From positions 1 to 62,528 of the forward strand of contig JACQYB010000048.1 in the NCBI GenBank assembly GCA_016208415.1: a stretch of 62,528 nt of DNA. Direction: 5' to 3'. Source of the stretch: Betaproteobacteria bacterium. GTDB lineage: Bacteria > Pseudomonadota > Gammaproteobacteria > Burkholderiales > Rhodocyclaceae. The notes below the pieces were generated by a model that saw only the letters and a list, made by a program, of their open reading frames with translations, was not told where the DNA came from and made no database searches. The position numbers and the translations under genes were made by a program. The first letter of the stretch is position 1; every line of letters starts with the position of its first letter. Positions 40,808 to 50,835 of this stretch are shown in pieces.

Positions 40808-42005
40808 TTTGCCTTGCAGCCTCCCGGACGCGCGCGGCCATTTTGGTCCGTATGGCGGCGTGTTCGTGGCGGAAACCCTGATACCCGCTCTGGAGGAACT
40901 GCGTCTGGCCTATGAGGCCTGCCGCGAAGACGCGCAGTTCCAGGCCGAGTTCAGCTACGAACTGGCGCACTACGTCGGGCGTCCCAGTCCCATCTATCAC
41001 GCGCGACGCTGGTCGGGGCACCTCGGCGGAGCGCAGATCTACCTCAAGCGCGAGGATCTCAACCACACCGGCGCGCACAAGATCAACAACTGCATCGGCC
41101 AGGCGCTGCTGGCGCGACGCATGTGCAAGCCACGCGTCATCGCGGAAACCGGGGCGGGACAGCACGGCGTGGCGACCGCCACGGTGGCGGCGCGCTACGG
41201 CATGGAGTGCGTCGTCTACATGGGGTCCGAAGACATCAAGCGTCAGGCGGCCAACGTGTATCGCATGAAGCTGCTGGGCGCGGCGGTGGTCCCTGTGGAG
41301 TCGGGTTCCCGCACCCTGAAGGATGCGCTGAACGAAGCCATGCGGGACTGGGTTACCAACATCGGAAACACCTTCTACATCATCGGTACGGTTGCCGGGC
41401 CTCACCCCTACCCGGTCATGGTGCGCGATTTCCAGTCGGTGATCGGCGAGGAGTGTGTTCGCCAGGTGCCGGAGATGGTGGGCCGGCAGCCCGATGTCGT
41501 CATCGCTTGCGTGGGTGGCGGTTCCAACGCCATGGGCATCTTCCATGCCTACCTCGGGATGCCCGAGGTTCGCCTGGTCGGGGTGGAGGCGGCCGGGCTC
41601 GGCCTGGACACCGGTCGCCACGCGGCGTCGCTTCTGGCCGGGCGTCCGGGCGTGCTGCACGGCAATCGCACCTACCTGTTGCAGGACGACGACGGCCAGA
41701 TCATCGAAACCCACTCCATTTCCGCCGGGCTGGATTATCCGGGTGTAGGGCCGGAGCATGCCTGGCTCAAGGACAGCGGCCGCGCCGAATACGTCGCGAT
41801 CACCGACGACGAGGCCCTGCAGGCGTTTCACGCCCTGTGCCGCTTCGAGGGCATCATCCCGGCCCTGGAGTCTTCCCACGCCCTGGCCCACGCGGCCAAA
41901 CTGGCGCCGACGTTGCCGCGCGAGCGAGTGCTGCTGGTGAACCTCTCCGGCCGAGGGGACAAGGACATGCACACGGTGGCGGAGAAATCCGGCATCCGGT
42001 TCTAG
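40794..42005 (+). CDS. trpB: Tryptophan synthase beta chain
   Basis: 403 residues. PLP enzyme joining indole and serine. The PLP lysine is K96 in [17 protein letters not shown] is the phosphate loop, ending with the LSGRGDKDM signature. Overlaps trpF; trpA follows after 42 bp. Confidence 0.98.
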   Translation: MGKPDLPCSLPDARGHFGPYGGVFVAETLIPALEELRLAYEACREDAQFQAEFSYELAHYVGRPSPIYHARRWSGHLGGAQIYLKREDLNHTGAHKINNCIGQALLARRMCKPRVIAETGAGQHGVATATVAARYGMECVVYMGSEDIKRQAANVYRMKLLGAAVVPVESGSRTLKDALNEAMRDWVTNIGNTFYIIGTVAGPHPYPVMVRDFQSVIGEECVRQVPEMVGRQPDVVIACVGGGSNAMGIFHAYLGMPEVRLVGVEAAGLGLDTGRHAASLLAGRPGVLHGNRTYLLQDDDGQIIETHSISAGLDYPGVGPEHAWLKDSGRAEYVAITDDEALQAFHALCRFEGIIPALESSHALAHAAKLAPTLPRERVLLVNLSGRGDKDMHTVAEKSGIRF

Positions 42006-42047
42006 AGCCCGCTTCGTTCGCGACCCATACCGGACGGCCCATCCCCC

Positions 42048-42872
42048 ATGTCCAGAATATCCGCCACGTTCCAACGTTTGCGCAGCCAGGGCCGCAAGGC
42101 GCTGATCCCCTTCATTACGGCCGGTGATCCCGATGCTGCGGCCACCGTGCCGTTGATGCATGCCCTGGTTGCGGGGGGCGCGGACATCATCGAGCTTGGG
42201 GTGCCCTTTTCCGACCCCATGGCGGACGGACCCACCATCCAGCGCGCCTCGGAACGGGCGTTGCGACAGGGCATGAGCCTGCGCAAGGTGCTGGCGCTGG
42301 TGGCCGAGTTCCGCGGGCGGGACGCAGACACGCCCGTGGTGCTGATGGGCTACGCCAATCCCGTTGAAGCGATGGGGCAGGAGCAGTTCGTGCAGCAGGC
42401 GTCGACGGCGGGTGCCGACGGCGTGCTGGTGGTGGACTATCCGCCGGAGGAATGCGCCGACTTCGCGGCGCGGCTGCGCGCCGCGGGAATGGATCCGATC
42501 TTCCTGCTTGCGCCCACGTCCACCGACGCGCGCATGGCGCAGGTGGCGGAGATCGGCAGCGGTTACATCTACTATGTTTCCCTGCGCGGTGTGACCGGAG
42601 CAGGACATCTGGATCTGGGCGAAGTCGTGGCGCGCATTCCGGCCATCCGCGAGCGCGTGGGCATGCCGGTAGGGGTGGGGTTCGGCATTCGCGATGCCGA
42701 CAGCGCACGACGCATCGGCACGGTGGCCGATGCGGTGGTCATCGGCAGTCGCATCATCGAAGAAATCGAGTCGTCCCCGCGGGACGAGTTGGCGCAGCGC
42801 GTCGGGGCCTTCATCCGTGGCATCCGGGCAGCTCTCGACGAGCGGCCCATGGCAGGGGGAGCACCCTCATGA
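42048..42872 (+). CDS. trpA: Tryptophan synthase alpha chain
   Basis: 274 residues. Releases indole from indole-3-glycerol phosphate and channels it to TrpB. Catalytic E49 and D60 ([15 protein letters not shown]) have the Salmonella numbering. Its stop overlaps the accD start in an ATGA. Confidence 0.98.
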   Translation: MSRISATFQRLRSQGRKALIPFITAGDPDAAATVPLMHALVAGGADIIELGVPFSDPMADGPTIQRASERALRQGMSLRKVLALVAEFRGRDADTPVVLMGYANPVEAMGQEQFVQQASTAGADGVLVVDYPPEECADFAARLRAAGMDPIFLLAPTSTDARMAQVAEIGSGYIYYVSLRGVTGAGHLDLGEVVARIPAIRERVGMPVGVGFGIRDADSARRIGTVADAVVIGSRIIEEIESSPRDELAQRVGAFIRGIRAALDERPMAGGAPS

Positions 42873-43729
42873 GCTGGCTCCAGAAGTTGTTGCCCCCGCG
42901 CATCAAGCGCGCGGAGGGGACGCGCAAGTCGGTTCCGGAGGGCCTGTGGCGAAAGTGCGCTGCTTGCGAGGCGGTTCTCTACGCGACGGATCTGGAAGGC
43001 AACCAGAACGTCTGCCCGAAATGCGGCCATCACCATCGGCTGCGGGCGCGCGTGCGCCTGGATCTGCTGCTGGATGCGGAGGGGCGTTTCGACATCGGCG
43101 GCGAGGTGATGCCGGTGGATCCGCTCAAGTTCAAGGACAGCAGACGCTATCCGGAGCGGCTCAATCAGGCGGCCGAAGATACCGGCGAGACCGACGCTCT
43201 GGTGGTGATGCAGGGCAGCATCAAGACCGTGCCAGTGGTGGCGGCGGCCTTCGATTTCGACTTCATGGGCGGCTCCATGGGGTCCGTGGTGGGCGAGCGC
43301 TTCGTGCGCGGGGTGCGTTGCGCGCTGGAGCAGAGCCTGCCGTTCCTCTGCATCACTGCCACCGGCGGTGCGCGCATGCAGGAGGGCCTTTTTTCGCTGA
43401 TGCAGATGGCCAAGACGACCGCCGCAATCACGCGCCTGGCCGAGCAGAAACTGCCGTTCATCACGGTGTTGACCGATCCCACCATGGGGGGGGTGTCCGC
43501 CAGCTTTGCCATGCTCGGTGACGTGGTGATCGCCGAGCCCGGCGCGCTGGTGGGGTTTGCCGGTCCGCGGGTGATCGAGCAGACGGTGCGGGAGAAGCTC
43601 CCCGACGGCTTCCAGCGGGCGGAGTTCCTGCTGGAAAAGGGAGCCGTGGACATGATCGTGGACCGGCGCGAACTGCGCGACAAGCTCGCTTCGCTGCTTA
43701 CACTGCTGCTGCGGATTCCCGCGGCCTGA
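42869..43729 (+). CDS. accD: Acetyl-CoA carboxylase carboxyltransferase subunit beta
   Basis: 286 residues. N-terminal zinc ribbon with C30, C33, C49, C52, then the crotonase-fold carboxyltransferase domain ([29 protein letters not shown]). Partner AccA is not in this window. Translationally coupled to trpA by a 4-bp ATGA overlap; this trp-acc-fol linkage is usual in proteobacteria. Confidence 0.98.
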   Translation: MSWLQKLLPPRIKRAEGTRKSVPEGLWRKCAACEAVLYATDLEGNQNVCPKCGHHHRLRARVRLDLLLDAEGRFDIGGEVMPVDPLKFKDSRRYPERLNQAAEDTGETDALVVMQGSIKTVPVVAAAFDFDFMGGSMGSVVGERFVRGVRCALEQSLPFLCITATGGARMQEGLFSLMQMAKTTAAITRLAEQKLPFITVLTDPTMGGVSASFAMLGDVVIAEPGALVGFAGPRVIEQTVREKLPDGFQRAEFLLEKGAVDMIVDRRELRDKLASLLTLLLRIPAA

Positions 43730-43800
43730 TCTGGCACAGGGCGCTTCTCCACGCGCACCCGCGTGGTGTTTTGCGTACCGACGTCCCTCCGGCACCTCCC

Positions 43801-45084
43801 ATGCCCGCCGCCCTGGAACAATGGCTCGCCCATATCGAGTGCCTGCACGCAGCCCCCATCGCGCTGGGCCTGGAACGGGTCATGCAGGTCAAGGCGGCGA
43901 TGGGATGGGGCACGCCGAGAATGCCCCTCATCACGGTGGGCGGAACCAACGGCAAGGGATCCACCTGCGCCTACCTGGAACGCATCCTGCGGTGTGCGGG
44001 TTACCGCACCGGCCTGTACACCTCGCCCCATCTGTTGCGCTACAACGAGCGGGTGCGCATCGACGGCGCGCCGGCAACCGACGAGGCGCTATGTGCCGCG
44101 TTTGCCCAGGTGGAGGCGGCACGCACCGCTGGACCTGGTGTTTCGCTGACGTATTTCGAGTTCGGCACGCTGGCCGCATGGCAGGTGTTCGAGTCGGAGC
44201 CCCTCGACGTGATCATCCTGGAGGTGGGACTGGGCGGACGGCTCGATGCGGTCAACGTCTTTGACGCCGACTGCGCCGTCATTACCAGCGTCGACATCGA
44301 TCATACGGAGTTCCTCGGGACCACGCGCGAAGCCATCGGCCGCGAAAAGGCGGGGATCTTCCGGCCTCGGCGGCCCGCCATCGTGGGCGACCTCCAGCCG
44401 CCCCGCAGCGTCATGGAGGTGGCGGGGATCGTGGGTGCGGACCTGAGGCTGTTTGGGCGCGATTTTGGCGTGGTGGCTACGGATCGTCTTCAGTGGGCCT
44501 ACCAGGCACGGGGCGGCAGACGCGGCGGACTGGCCTATCCGGCGCTGCGCGGGGCGTACCAGTTGCACAATGCGGCGACCGCGCTGGCAGCGCTGGATGC
44601 GCTTTCCGAGCGCCTGCCAGTGTCCATGGATGCGATACGCCGTGGGCTCATCGAAGTGGAGCTGCCAGGGCGCTTTCAGGTGGTTCCCGGTCGCCCGGTC
44701 ATGGTCCTGGATGTGGCCCACAACCCGCAGGCGGCACGGGTGCTGGCGGAGAATCTCGGGGACATGGGTTACTTTCGCGAGACCCACGCCGTGTTCGGCA
44801 TGTTGCGGGACAAGGACGTGAAGGCGGTGGTCCGCGCGGTGGCGCCGCGCGTGGATCGTTGGCATCTGGCGGACCTCGATGGTGCGCGCGGGGCGAGCGC
44901 CTTGCATCTCGCCCAGTGCATGGCGGATATCGGGGTGGGCAGCGTCGCTGGCAGCCATTCGAGCCCCGTGAGGGCGTGGCGTGCGGCGCGGGAGCGTGCC
45001 AGGGAAGATGATAGAATTTTGATTTTCGGATCATTCCTCACGGTCTCCGATGTTCTCCGCGCAATCGGGAACGGAGAACGTTAG
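43801..45084 (+). CDS. folC: Bifunctional folylpolyglutamate/dihydrofolate synthase
   Basis: 427 residues. Mur-ligase-type enzyme adding glutamates to folates. ATP loop GGTNGKGST (47-55), omega-loop TSPHLLRYNER, LEVGLGGRLDAVN and the DHTEFLG segment are present. ATG 43801 is preferred to a TTG at 43771. The SPOR gene starts 11 bp after its stop. Confidence 0.95.
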   Translation: MPAALEQWLAHIECLHAAPIALGLERVMQVKAAMGWGTPRMPLITVGGTNGKGSTCAYLERILRCAGYRTGLYTSPHLLRYNERVRIDGAPATDEALCAAFAQVEAARTAGPGVSLTYFEFGTLAAWQVFESEPLDVIILEVGLGGRLDAVNVFDADCAVITSVDIDHTEFLGTTREAIGREKAGIFRPRRPAIVGDLQPPRSVMEVAGIVGADLRLFGRDFGVVATDRLQWAYQARGGRRGGLAYPALRGAYQLHNAATALAALDALSERLPVSMDAIRRGLIEVELPGRFQVVPGRPVMVLDVAHNPQAARVLAENLGDMGYFRETHAVFGMLRDKDVKAVVRAVAPRVDRWHLADLDGARGASALHLAQCMADIGVGSVAGSHSSPVRAWRAARERAREDDRILIFGSFLTVSDVLRAIGNGER

Positions 45085-45095
45085 GCCGCCAGACG

Positions 45096-45911
45096 ATGGC
45101 CGAAAGCGACACACAACTTGACCTCAAGAAACGCGCCCGGCGCCGGCTTGTGGGCGCCGTGGTACTGGCAGTCGCTGCCGCCGTGGTGCTCCCCATGGTG
45201 ATGGAATCGGAGCCGCGGCCGGCCAATCAGGAAATCCAGGTACGTATCCCCGGCAAGGACGAAGTGGGCTTTGTCGGCCGCATCGGCTCCGAGAAGGGTG
45301 TCGAGGCGCCGGCGAGCCCGTCTGCGGGTACGCCCGTTCAGCCGGCAGAGGAGCCGTCGCCACCTGGCTCGCCCCGCGAAGCTGCTCCTGCCGCCGGAGC
45401 CGAAGCTGCGGCCCCCGCCGCGGACAAGTTCGAGGGCAAGCCCGGCGAGAAAGCCGCGGTCCCACTCGCGAAAGCTGCGGAAAAGACGTCCGAACATGCC
45501 TCGGCCAAAGTGGATGGCGCGACTGAATCGGCGCAGGCATCGAAAGCTACGACGAAGCCGGCCGAGAAGCCGGCCGAGAAGGTCGTCAAGAAGGCCGAGG
45601 AACAGACTGCAGACGCGGCACGGGCGCGGGCCATTCTGGAGGGCGTGGGGGCGCAGTCTTCTGGCGCGACACGTGCGGAACGCGCGGGTGGCGGGCAGTT
45701 CGTACTGCAGTTCGGGGTGTTCGCAGACCCGGATAACGCTCGCAAGGTACAGGAAAGGGTCAGGGGCCAGGGCTACAATGCTTATGTGGAACCGGTGCAA
45801 ACGGGGCAGGGCACCCGGCACCGAGTGCGTGCCGGACCCTTCGGCAGCCGTGAGTCCGCAGAGCAGGCGCGGGCGAAGTTGAAGGAAGGCCTGCTCGTTC
45901 CCGGATCCTGA
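45096..45911 (+). CDS. DedD-like SPOR-domain cell-division protein
   Basis: 271 residues: short cytoplasmic N-terminus, one transmembrane helix (about 15-32), a long Ala/Pro/Lys-rich periplasmic linker and a C-terminal SPOR domain (about 193-268: QFVLQFGVFADPDNARKVQE start). SPOR binds denuded septal glycan. Position between folC and cvpA supports a DedD identity. The linker has repeated KPAEKPAEK-like units. Confidence 0.88.
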   Translation: MAESDTQLDLKKRARRRLVGAVVLAVAAAVVLPMVMESEPRPANQEIQVRIPGKDEVGFVGRIGSEKGVEAPASPSAGTPVQPAEEPSPPGSPREAAPAAGAEAAAPAADKFEGKPGEKAAVPLAKAAEKTSEHASAKVDGATESAQASKATTKPAEKPAEKVVKKAEEQTADAARARAILEGVGAQSSGATRAERAGGGQFVLQFGVFADPDNARKVQERVRGQGYNAYVEPVQTGQGTRHRVRAGPFGSRESAEQARAKLKEGLLVPGS

Positions 45912-45923
45912 CATGCGCTGGCG

Positions 45924-46424
45924 ATGACGGCCTTCGATTACTCGGTGTTGGCGGTCATGGGTGTCTCGCTGGTTGCCGGCATGTGGCGGGGACTGGTGAG
46001 CGAGGTTCTGGCGCTGGTGGGGTGGGTCGCGGCCTTCCTGGTTGCCAGGCGAGCCGCGCCGGCCTTTGCACCCGAGTTGGCGCTGTGGACGGATACGCTG
46101 CGCGATCCCGGCGTGGCGGGTGTGGTGGCGTTCGTTGCCGTGTTCGTAGTGGTGGTCTTTGCGTTTGCACTGCTGCGTACCGTCTTGCGCGGACTGTTGC
46201 GGGTGGCTGGAATGGGGGCCGCCGACAGGGCGCTGGGCGGGATTTTCGGTCTTGCGCGCGGTGCCCTGATTGTCTTGTTTGCGGTGGCCCTCGGAGGACT
46301 GACGGCTTTCCCGCAGCAGCATTGGTGGCGTACCGCATTACTTGCAGGGCCGCTGGAGACTACGGTGGTTGCCATGAAACCATGGCTGCCGCAATCCGTG
46401 GCAGGGCGAATTCGCTACCGTTGA
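45924..46424 (+). CDS. cvpA: CvpA family membrane protein
   Basis: 166 residues, four transmembrane helices, with the N-terminal DYSVLAVMGVSLVAGMWRG start of CvpA. E. coli CvpA is needed for colicin V production and envelope stress tolerance. Directly before purF with a 9-bp gap, the conserved order. Confidence 0.93.
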   Translation: MTAFDYSVLAVMGVSLVAGMWRGLVSEVLALVGWVAAFLVARRAAPAFAPELALWTDTLRDPGVAGVVAFVAVFVVVVFAFALLRTVLRGLLRVAGMGAADRALGGIFGLARGALIVLFAVALGGLTAFPQQHWWRTALLAGPLETTVVAMKPWLPQSVAGRIRYR

Positions 46425-46433
46425 GGAAGCAAG

Positions 46434-47951
46434 ATGTGCGGAATCATGGGGGTCGTGGCAAGAGGCCCGGTCAATCAGCTGCTCTACGACGGACTGCAGG
46501 TCCTGCAGCACCGCGGGCAGGATGCGGCGGGCATTGTCACGGCCGAGGGCGGACGCTTCCACATGCACAAGGGCTCCGGGCTCGTGCGCGACGTCTTCCG
46601 CACGCGCAACATGCGCAACCTCCCCGGTGACTGGGGCATTGCGCACTGCCGGTATCCGACCGCCGGGTCGGCATACAACTCGGCGGAGGCGCAGCCGTTC
46701 TACGTCAATTCACCGTTCGGCCTTACGCTCGCCCACAACGGCAACCTTACCAACGCCGCGCAACTGAAGCGGGAGATGTTCCGGCAGGACCTGCGCCACA
46801 TCAACACCGACTCCGATTCCGAGGTGTTGCTCAACGTCCTCGCCCACGAATTGCAGGACGCTGTGACGCACTGCGACCTCGATGAGGCGGGTATCTTCCG
46901 TGCCGTCGCGGGCGTGCACCGCCGGTGTCGTGGAGCGTACGCCGTAGTGGCGATGATTGCCGGCTACGGGCTGCTGGCCTTCCGCGATCCTTACGGAATC
47001 CGGCCGCTGATCATCGGCCGCAATCTCACGCCTGATGGGCCGGAGTACCTGGTGGCCTCGGAGAGCGTGGCCGTCGACACGCTGGACTTCCAGGTGCTGC
47101 GCGACGTGTCGCCGGGGGAGGCGGTACTGATCGACACGGAAGGCCGCTTCCACAGCCAGCAATGCGCGGAACGCACGGTGCTGTCGCCGTGCATGTTCGA
47201 GTTTGTCTATCTCGCCCGGCCCGACTCGCTCATGGACGGCATCTCCGTCTATGAGGTCCGGCTGAAGATGGGCGAGTACCTGGCAGAGAAGATCCGGCAC
47301 ACGCACCCCCGGCTGGATGTGGACGCAGTGATCCCCATTCCGGATTCCAGCCGACCGTCGGCCATGCAACTGGCCATCTGCCTCAACCTTCCCTATCGGG
47401 AGGGATTCGTCAAGAACCGTTATATCGGTCGCACCTTCATCATGCCGGGGCAGGGCGTGCGCAGGAAATCGGTGCGCCAGAAGCTCAACGCCATCAGTCA
47501 GGAGTTTCGCGGCAAGAACGTGCTGCTGGTGGATGACTCCATCGTGCGCGGCACGACCAGCCGCGAGATCGTGCAGATGGCACGCGAGGCGGGGGCGCGC
47601 AAGGTGTATTTCGCGTCGGCGGCACCGCCGGTGCGCTTCCCAAATGTATACGGCATTGACATGCCGACTCGTTCGGAGCTCATTGCGTCGGATCGTTCCG
47701 ACGACCAGATACGCGCCGAGATCGGCGCCGACGAACTCATCTACCAGGATCTGGAATCGCTCCAGAAGGCACTGCAGGCGGTGAATCCGTCGATCTCCAC
47801 CTTCGAGGCGTCGTGCTTTGACGGCCGCTACATCACCGGCGACGTGACGGCGGACTACCTCGACAATGTCGAGCGTCAGCGCGGCGGTGCGGCGAAATCC
47901 GGCGATGAATTCGAGGGACAACTGGACCTGAACCTCGTGGCCCAGGATTGA
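46434..47951 (+). CDS. purF: Amidophosphoribosyltransferase
   Basis: 505 residues. First step of purine synthesis. N-terminal nucleophile C2 (MCGIMG) of the glutaminase domain, and PRPP loop [14 protein letters not shown] (about 361-374) in the C-terminal domain. A hairpin followed by a T-rich stretch ends the transcript at about 47,990. Confidence 0.98.
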   Translation: MCGIMGVVARGPVNQLLYDGLQVLQHRGQDAAGIVTAEGGRFHMHKGSGLVRDVFRTRNMRNLPGDWGIAHCRYPTAGSAYNSAEAQPFYVNSPFGLTLAHNGNLTNAAQLKREMFRQDLRHINTDSDSEVLLNVLAHELQDAVTHCDLDEAGIFRAVAGVHRRCRGAYAVVAMIAGYGLLAFRDPYGIRPLIIGRNLTPDGPEYLVASESVAVDTLDFQVLRDVSPGEAVLIDTEGRFHSQQCAERTVLSPCMFEFVYLARPDSLMDGISVYEVRLKMGEYLAEKIRHTHPRLDVDAVIPIPDSSRPSAMQLAICLNLPYREGFVKNRYIGRTFIMPGQGVRRKSVRQKLNAISQEFRGKNVLLVDDSIVRGTTSREIVQMAREAGARKVYFASAAPPVRFPNVYGIDMPTRSELIASDRSDDQIRAEIGADELIYQDLESLQKALQAVNPSISTFEASCFDGRYITGDVTADYLDNVERQRGGAAKSGDEFEGQLDLNLVAQD

Positions 47952-47959
47952 CGGGTGCG

Positions 47960-47988
47960 TTGACGGCCGCCTGCGCGGCCGGTATGTT
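47960..47988 (+). promoter_or_regulatory. Predicted promoter of metZ
   Basis: TTGACG (47960-47965), exactly 17 bp, TATGTT (47983-47988). The start would fall near 47995-47996, at the first base of the riboswitch. The promoter overlaps the purF terminator. Confidence 0.7.
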
Positions 47989-47994
47989 GTTTCT
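47964..47994 (+). terminator. purF terminator
   Basis: Stem CGGCCGC-CTGC-GCGGCCG (47964-47981), followed by GTATGTTGTTTCTT. The stem sits inside the metZ promoter spacer. Confidence 0.65.
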
Positions 47995-47996
47995 TG

Positions 47997-48052
47997 TGCG
48001 CCGATTTGAACCCCAGCTTGCGGGCGCGTTACAAATCCAGCTAAAGCGAGCC
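47997..48052 (+). ncRNA. SAM-II riboswitch (metA motif) upstream of metZ
   Basis: P1: GCGCC (47998-48002) with GGCGC (48023-48027). L1 begins GATTTGAA, as in known SAM-II RNAs. After P1 comes GTTACAAATCCAGCTAAA (48028-48045), which differs at only four of 18 positions from the crystallised env87 SAM-II aptamer as I recall its sequence. The pseudoknot pairs GCTTGC (48016-48021) with GCGAGC (48046-48051), right after the conserved GCTAAA. SAM-II binds S-adenosylmethionine and usually controls met genes in alphaproteobacteria. Confidence 0.8.
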
Positions 48053-48053
48053 G

Positions 48054-48089
48054 AACCCGGTGAGCCTTGGCTGACCGGGTTTCTTGTTT
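48054..48089 (+). terminator. Attenuator hairpin of the metZ riboswitch
   Basis: AACCCGGT (48054-48061) pairs with ACCGGGTT (48074-48081), with AGC/GCT inside, and TTTCTTGTTT follows. GAACCC in riboswitch loop L1 (48008-48013) could pair with GGGTTT (48077-48082) as an antiterminator in the absence of SAM. The pairing alternative is inference. Confidence 0.7.
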
Positions 48090-48117
48090 GCGTCCCGCGA
48101 TTCCCGGGAAACCAGTC

Positions 48118-49293
48118 ATGAATGAAGAACCGAAGTTCGACACCCTGGCGGTGCGCGCCGGGCAGGAGCGCAGCCAGTTCAACGAGCACTCCGAGGCCCT
48201 CTATCTCACTTCGAGCTTCGTCTTTGCCAATGCGGCCGAGGCGGCCCGGCGCTTTTCTGGCGAAGAGGAGGGGATGGTCTACGCGCGGTTTTCCAATCCC
48301 ACCGTCACCATGCTGCAACAGCGGCTGGCGGCCCTTGAAGGTGCGGAAGCCTGCGTGGCCACGGCGTCAGGCATGGCGGCGATCCTCTCGATGGCGATGG
48401 CGCTGCTGAAGTCGGGCGACCACATCGTCGTCTCGCGCGCTGTCTTCGGAGCCACGCAGCAACTGTTCGGCACCATCCTGGCGCGCTTTGGCCTGGACAC
48501 CACATGGGTTCCAGCCACCGATCTGGCGGCGTATCGCGGGGCGATCGGACCGAAGACGCGTCTTGTGTTCGTGGAGACTCCTTCCAATCCCCTAACGGAG
48601 ATTGTGGACCTGACGGGGCTTGCCGGAGTTTGCCGTGCGGCCGGGGTGTTGCTGGCGGTGGACAATTGCTTTTGCACACCCGCGCTGCAGCGGCCGCTCG
48701 CTCTGGGGGCGGATCTTGTCGTGCATTCCGCTACCAAGTATCTCGACGGCCAGGGCAGGGTGCTGGGTGGAGCGGTACTGGGGCGAAGGGAACTCGTAGA
48801 CGAGGTCTTCAAGTTCCCGCGCACGGCCGGACCGTCGATCTCGCCCTTCAATGCCTGGGTGATCCTAAAGGGACTGGAAACGCTGCGTCTGCGCATGCGC
48901 GCGCAGTCGGAAAACGCATTGGCGCTGGCGCGCTGGCTGGAAGCGCAATCCGCCGTGGAGCGGGTCTACTATCCCGGTTTGCCCTCGCACCCGCAATTCG
49001 AGCTGGCATCTCGCCAGCAGGCGGCGGGGGGGGCTATCGTCTCGTTTGAAGTGCGGGGCGGCCGGGAGGCGGCGTGGAAGGTGGTGGATGGGACGCGTCT
49101 GCTGTCGATCACCGCCAACCTGGGAGACACCAAGACCACCATCACCCACCCGGCGTCCACCACTCATGGGCGTATATCGGCACAGGACCGGGCAGAGTCG
49201 GGCATAACCGAGGGGCTGTTGCGGATCGCGGTGGGACTGGAGGATGTGGGGGATCTGCAGGCGGATCTGGCGAGGGGGTTGGGGGTGACTTGA
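48118..49293 (+). CDS. metZ: O-succinylhomoserine sulfhydrylase
   Basis: 391-residue Cys/Met-metabolism PLP enzyme that makes homocysteine from O-succinyl- (or O-acetyl-) homoserine and sulfide. PLP lysine K207 in HSATKYLDGQG; the family start DTLAVRAGQ is at 8-16. ATG 48118 preferred over an upstream frame extension that would run through the terminator. The SAM-II switch provides feedback control. Substrate choice between succinyl and acetyl forms is not settled by sequence. Confidence 0.93.
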   Translation: MNEEPKFDTLAVRAGQERSQFNEHSEALYLTSSFVFANAAEAARRFSGEEEGMVYARFSNPTVTMLQQRLAALEGAEACVATASGMAAILSMAMALLKSGDHIVVSRAVFGATQQLFGTILARFGLDTTWVPATDLAAYRGAIGPKTRLVFVETPSNPLTEIVDLTGLAGVCRAAGVLLAVDNCFCTPALQRPLALGADLVVHSATKYLDGQGRVLGGAVLGRRELVDEVFKFPRTAGPSISPFNAWVILKGLETLRLRMRAQSENALALARWLEAQSAVERVYYPGLPSHPQFELASRQQAAGGAIVSFEVRGGREAAWKVVDGTRLLSITANLGDTKTTITHPASTTHGRISAQDRAESGITEGLLRIAVGLEDVGDLQADLARGLGVT

Positions 49294-49300
49294 AGGCGGC

Positions 49301-49336
49301 GGCGCTGCGCTCCCCTGCAAGGGAACCCGCAGCGCC
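49301..49336. terminator. Convergent hairpin metZ / RTX gene
   Basis: Perfect 9-bp arms GGCGCTGCG (49301-49309) and CGCAGCGCC (49328-49336), with TCCC/GGGA inside. No clear T-run follows. Confidence 0.5.
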
Positions 49337-49356
49337 CCCCCATCGTCCCGCTTCCG

Positions 49357-50688
49357 TTACGCTGGAATGAGCGTGATGTCCGCCTGGAGTATGGCCGTTG
49401 GAGCGACTCCAACGAACTGCGTCAGTACGGTGTAGTAGTTGACGTCGTCGCTCGTGTCGGCCAGCGTGCCCTTGTTGTCCACCGCACTGAGGAAGAAGAG
49501 ATGGCTGCCACCAGCGCCGTCACCCATCAGTTGCAGTCCATTGAGGTCGGTACCCCAGTGGAGGTTGAGTCCCGTGGACGGGGTGGCAGCCACGGGGCCG
49601 CGCAGATCTACGGTGTCGCCTGCGGCGTGGCTGAAATCCGCAATGACATCGTGGCCGCGGCTGTCCCAGGTGATGTTCGCGGCCGTCGGTGCGGTGCCCC
49701 GCCCGACATGAAAAAGTCCGAGTTGGGCATGAGTTGTGTTCGGCGCGGTGGGCGCGGACCAAGTGCCGTTGAACACTACAAAGCGGTCTCCAAGCTCGCC
49801 TCCCCAGAGTTTGTCCGTGCCATCTCCGCCGACAAGTGCGTCCCAACCGTTGCCGGCGAATAGAAGGTCGGACCCGCTGCCTCCATCGAGCCAGTCATTG
49901 CCCTCTTCTCCCCACAGCCAGTCATTGTCTTCATTACCTTGCAGCAGATCGTCCCCGGCACCACCGAAGAGTGCATCATCCTGAGGTCCACCGCTGATCT
50001 CGTCGTTTCCGGCGTCGCCGCGCAGCAGGTCATTTCCCCACTCGCCCAGCAATTGGTCGTTGCCGTCACCTCCCGATAGCAAATCATCTCCGGATTCTCC
50101 CTGGAGCCGGTCGTTTCCGCCTTCACCCCACATCATGTCATTGCCGTAGATGCCGAAAATCAGATCGTTGCCTCCACCGCCCCAGATCATGTCGGCGGCG
50201 TCGTTTGCCGCCAAGGGGTCATCCGGATCGTCGTAGCTCGCACCGAGAAGTTCGTCGTCTCCGTCGCCGCCGAAGATGTAATCCGACCCGGCTCCTCCAT
50301 CAAAATAGTCGTCACCGGCACCGCCGAGAAGAAGGTCATCGCCGTTGCCGCCCATGATGACATCGCGGCCGCTGCCGCCGATGGCGACGTCGTCGCCCGC
50401 GCCGCAAATCATTTCCGTGCTCGCGATCAAGTCGCCATCACCGCCAATCAGCCAGTCGTTGCCATTTCCCCCATAGAGGCGGTCGATGCCGACCCCACCG
50501 ATCAATACGTCGTTGCCGTCCTCGCCATAGAGATCATCGTTGCCCGATCCGCCGTCGAGCCAGTCATTGCCGATGCCACCGTAAAGTCGGTCAATGCCGC
50601 CCCGACGGTCGAGGATGAAATCATCCTGGCTGGTCGGCTGTGTATCTTCATTGCCGGAGACAATGACAACGATCTTGGTGAAAGCCAT
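49357..50688 (-). CDS. RTX-type calcium-binding repeat protein
   Basis: 443 residues. After a short N-terminal stretch (about 30 residues, no signal peptide), over twenty nonapeptide repeats of the GGxGxDxLx type fill about residues 33-305 (for example [18 protein letters not shown]). The last 130 residues form a non-repetitive domain ending in hydrophobic residues, as in type I secretion substrates. Repeats bind calcium in a beta-roll. No protease, lipase or toxin domain is visible and no type I transporter is nearby. Confidence 0.9.
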   Translation of the reverse strand: MAFTKIVVIVSGNEDTQPTSQDDFILDRRGGIDRLYGGIGNDWLDGGSGNDDLYGEDGNDVLIGGVGIDRLYGGNGNDWLIGGDGDLIASTEMICGAGDDVAIGGSGRDVIMGGNGDDLLLGGAGDDYFDGGAGSDYIFGGDGDDELLGASYDDPDDPLAANDAADMIWGGGGNDLIFGIYGNDMMWGEGGNDRLQGESGDDLLSGGDGNDQLLGEWGNDLLRGDAGNDEISGGPQDDALFGGAGDDLLQGNEDNDWLWGEEGNDWLDGGSGSDLLFAGNGWDALVGGDGTDKLWGGELGDRFVVFNGTWSAPTAPNTTHAQLGLFHVGRGTAPTAANITWDSRGHDVIADFSHAAGDTVDLRGPVAATPSTGLNLHWGTDLNGLQLMGDGAGGSHLFFLSAVDNKGTLADTSDDVNYYTVLTQFVGVAPTAILQADITLIPA

Positions 50689-50835
50689 TCGATCTCCCGG
50701 GGCTGGTAATGGGAATGGTTGGTGGTCGGAGTCTACCGATCACCGGGTTCCGCGTCCGTGAAGGGTTTCGCGGAACGAGGTTCCAATTTGTGGCGGAGGC
50801 AGGGCAGTGGCCGCGCTATCCAGCAGCCATGCTCG

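Noticed and set aside
45540-45600. Repeated Lys-Pro-Ala-Glu codons as a possible DNA repeat
   Set aside because: Only a low-complexity periplasmic linker of the SPOR protein.
49860-50600. Repetitive sequence resembling a repeat array
   Set aside because: It is the coding sequence of RTX nonapeptides; spacing is 27 bp in frame and there are no spacers as in CRISPR.
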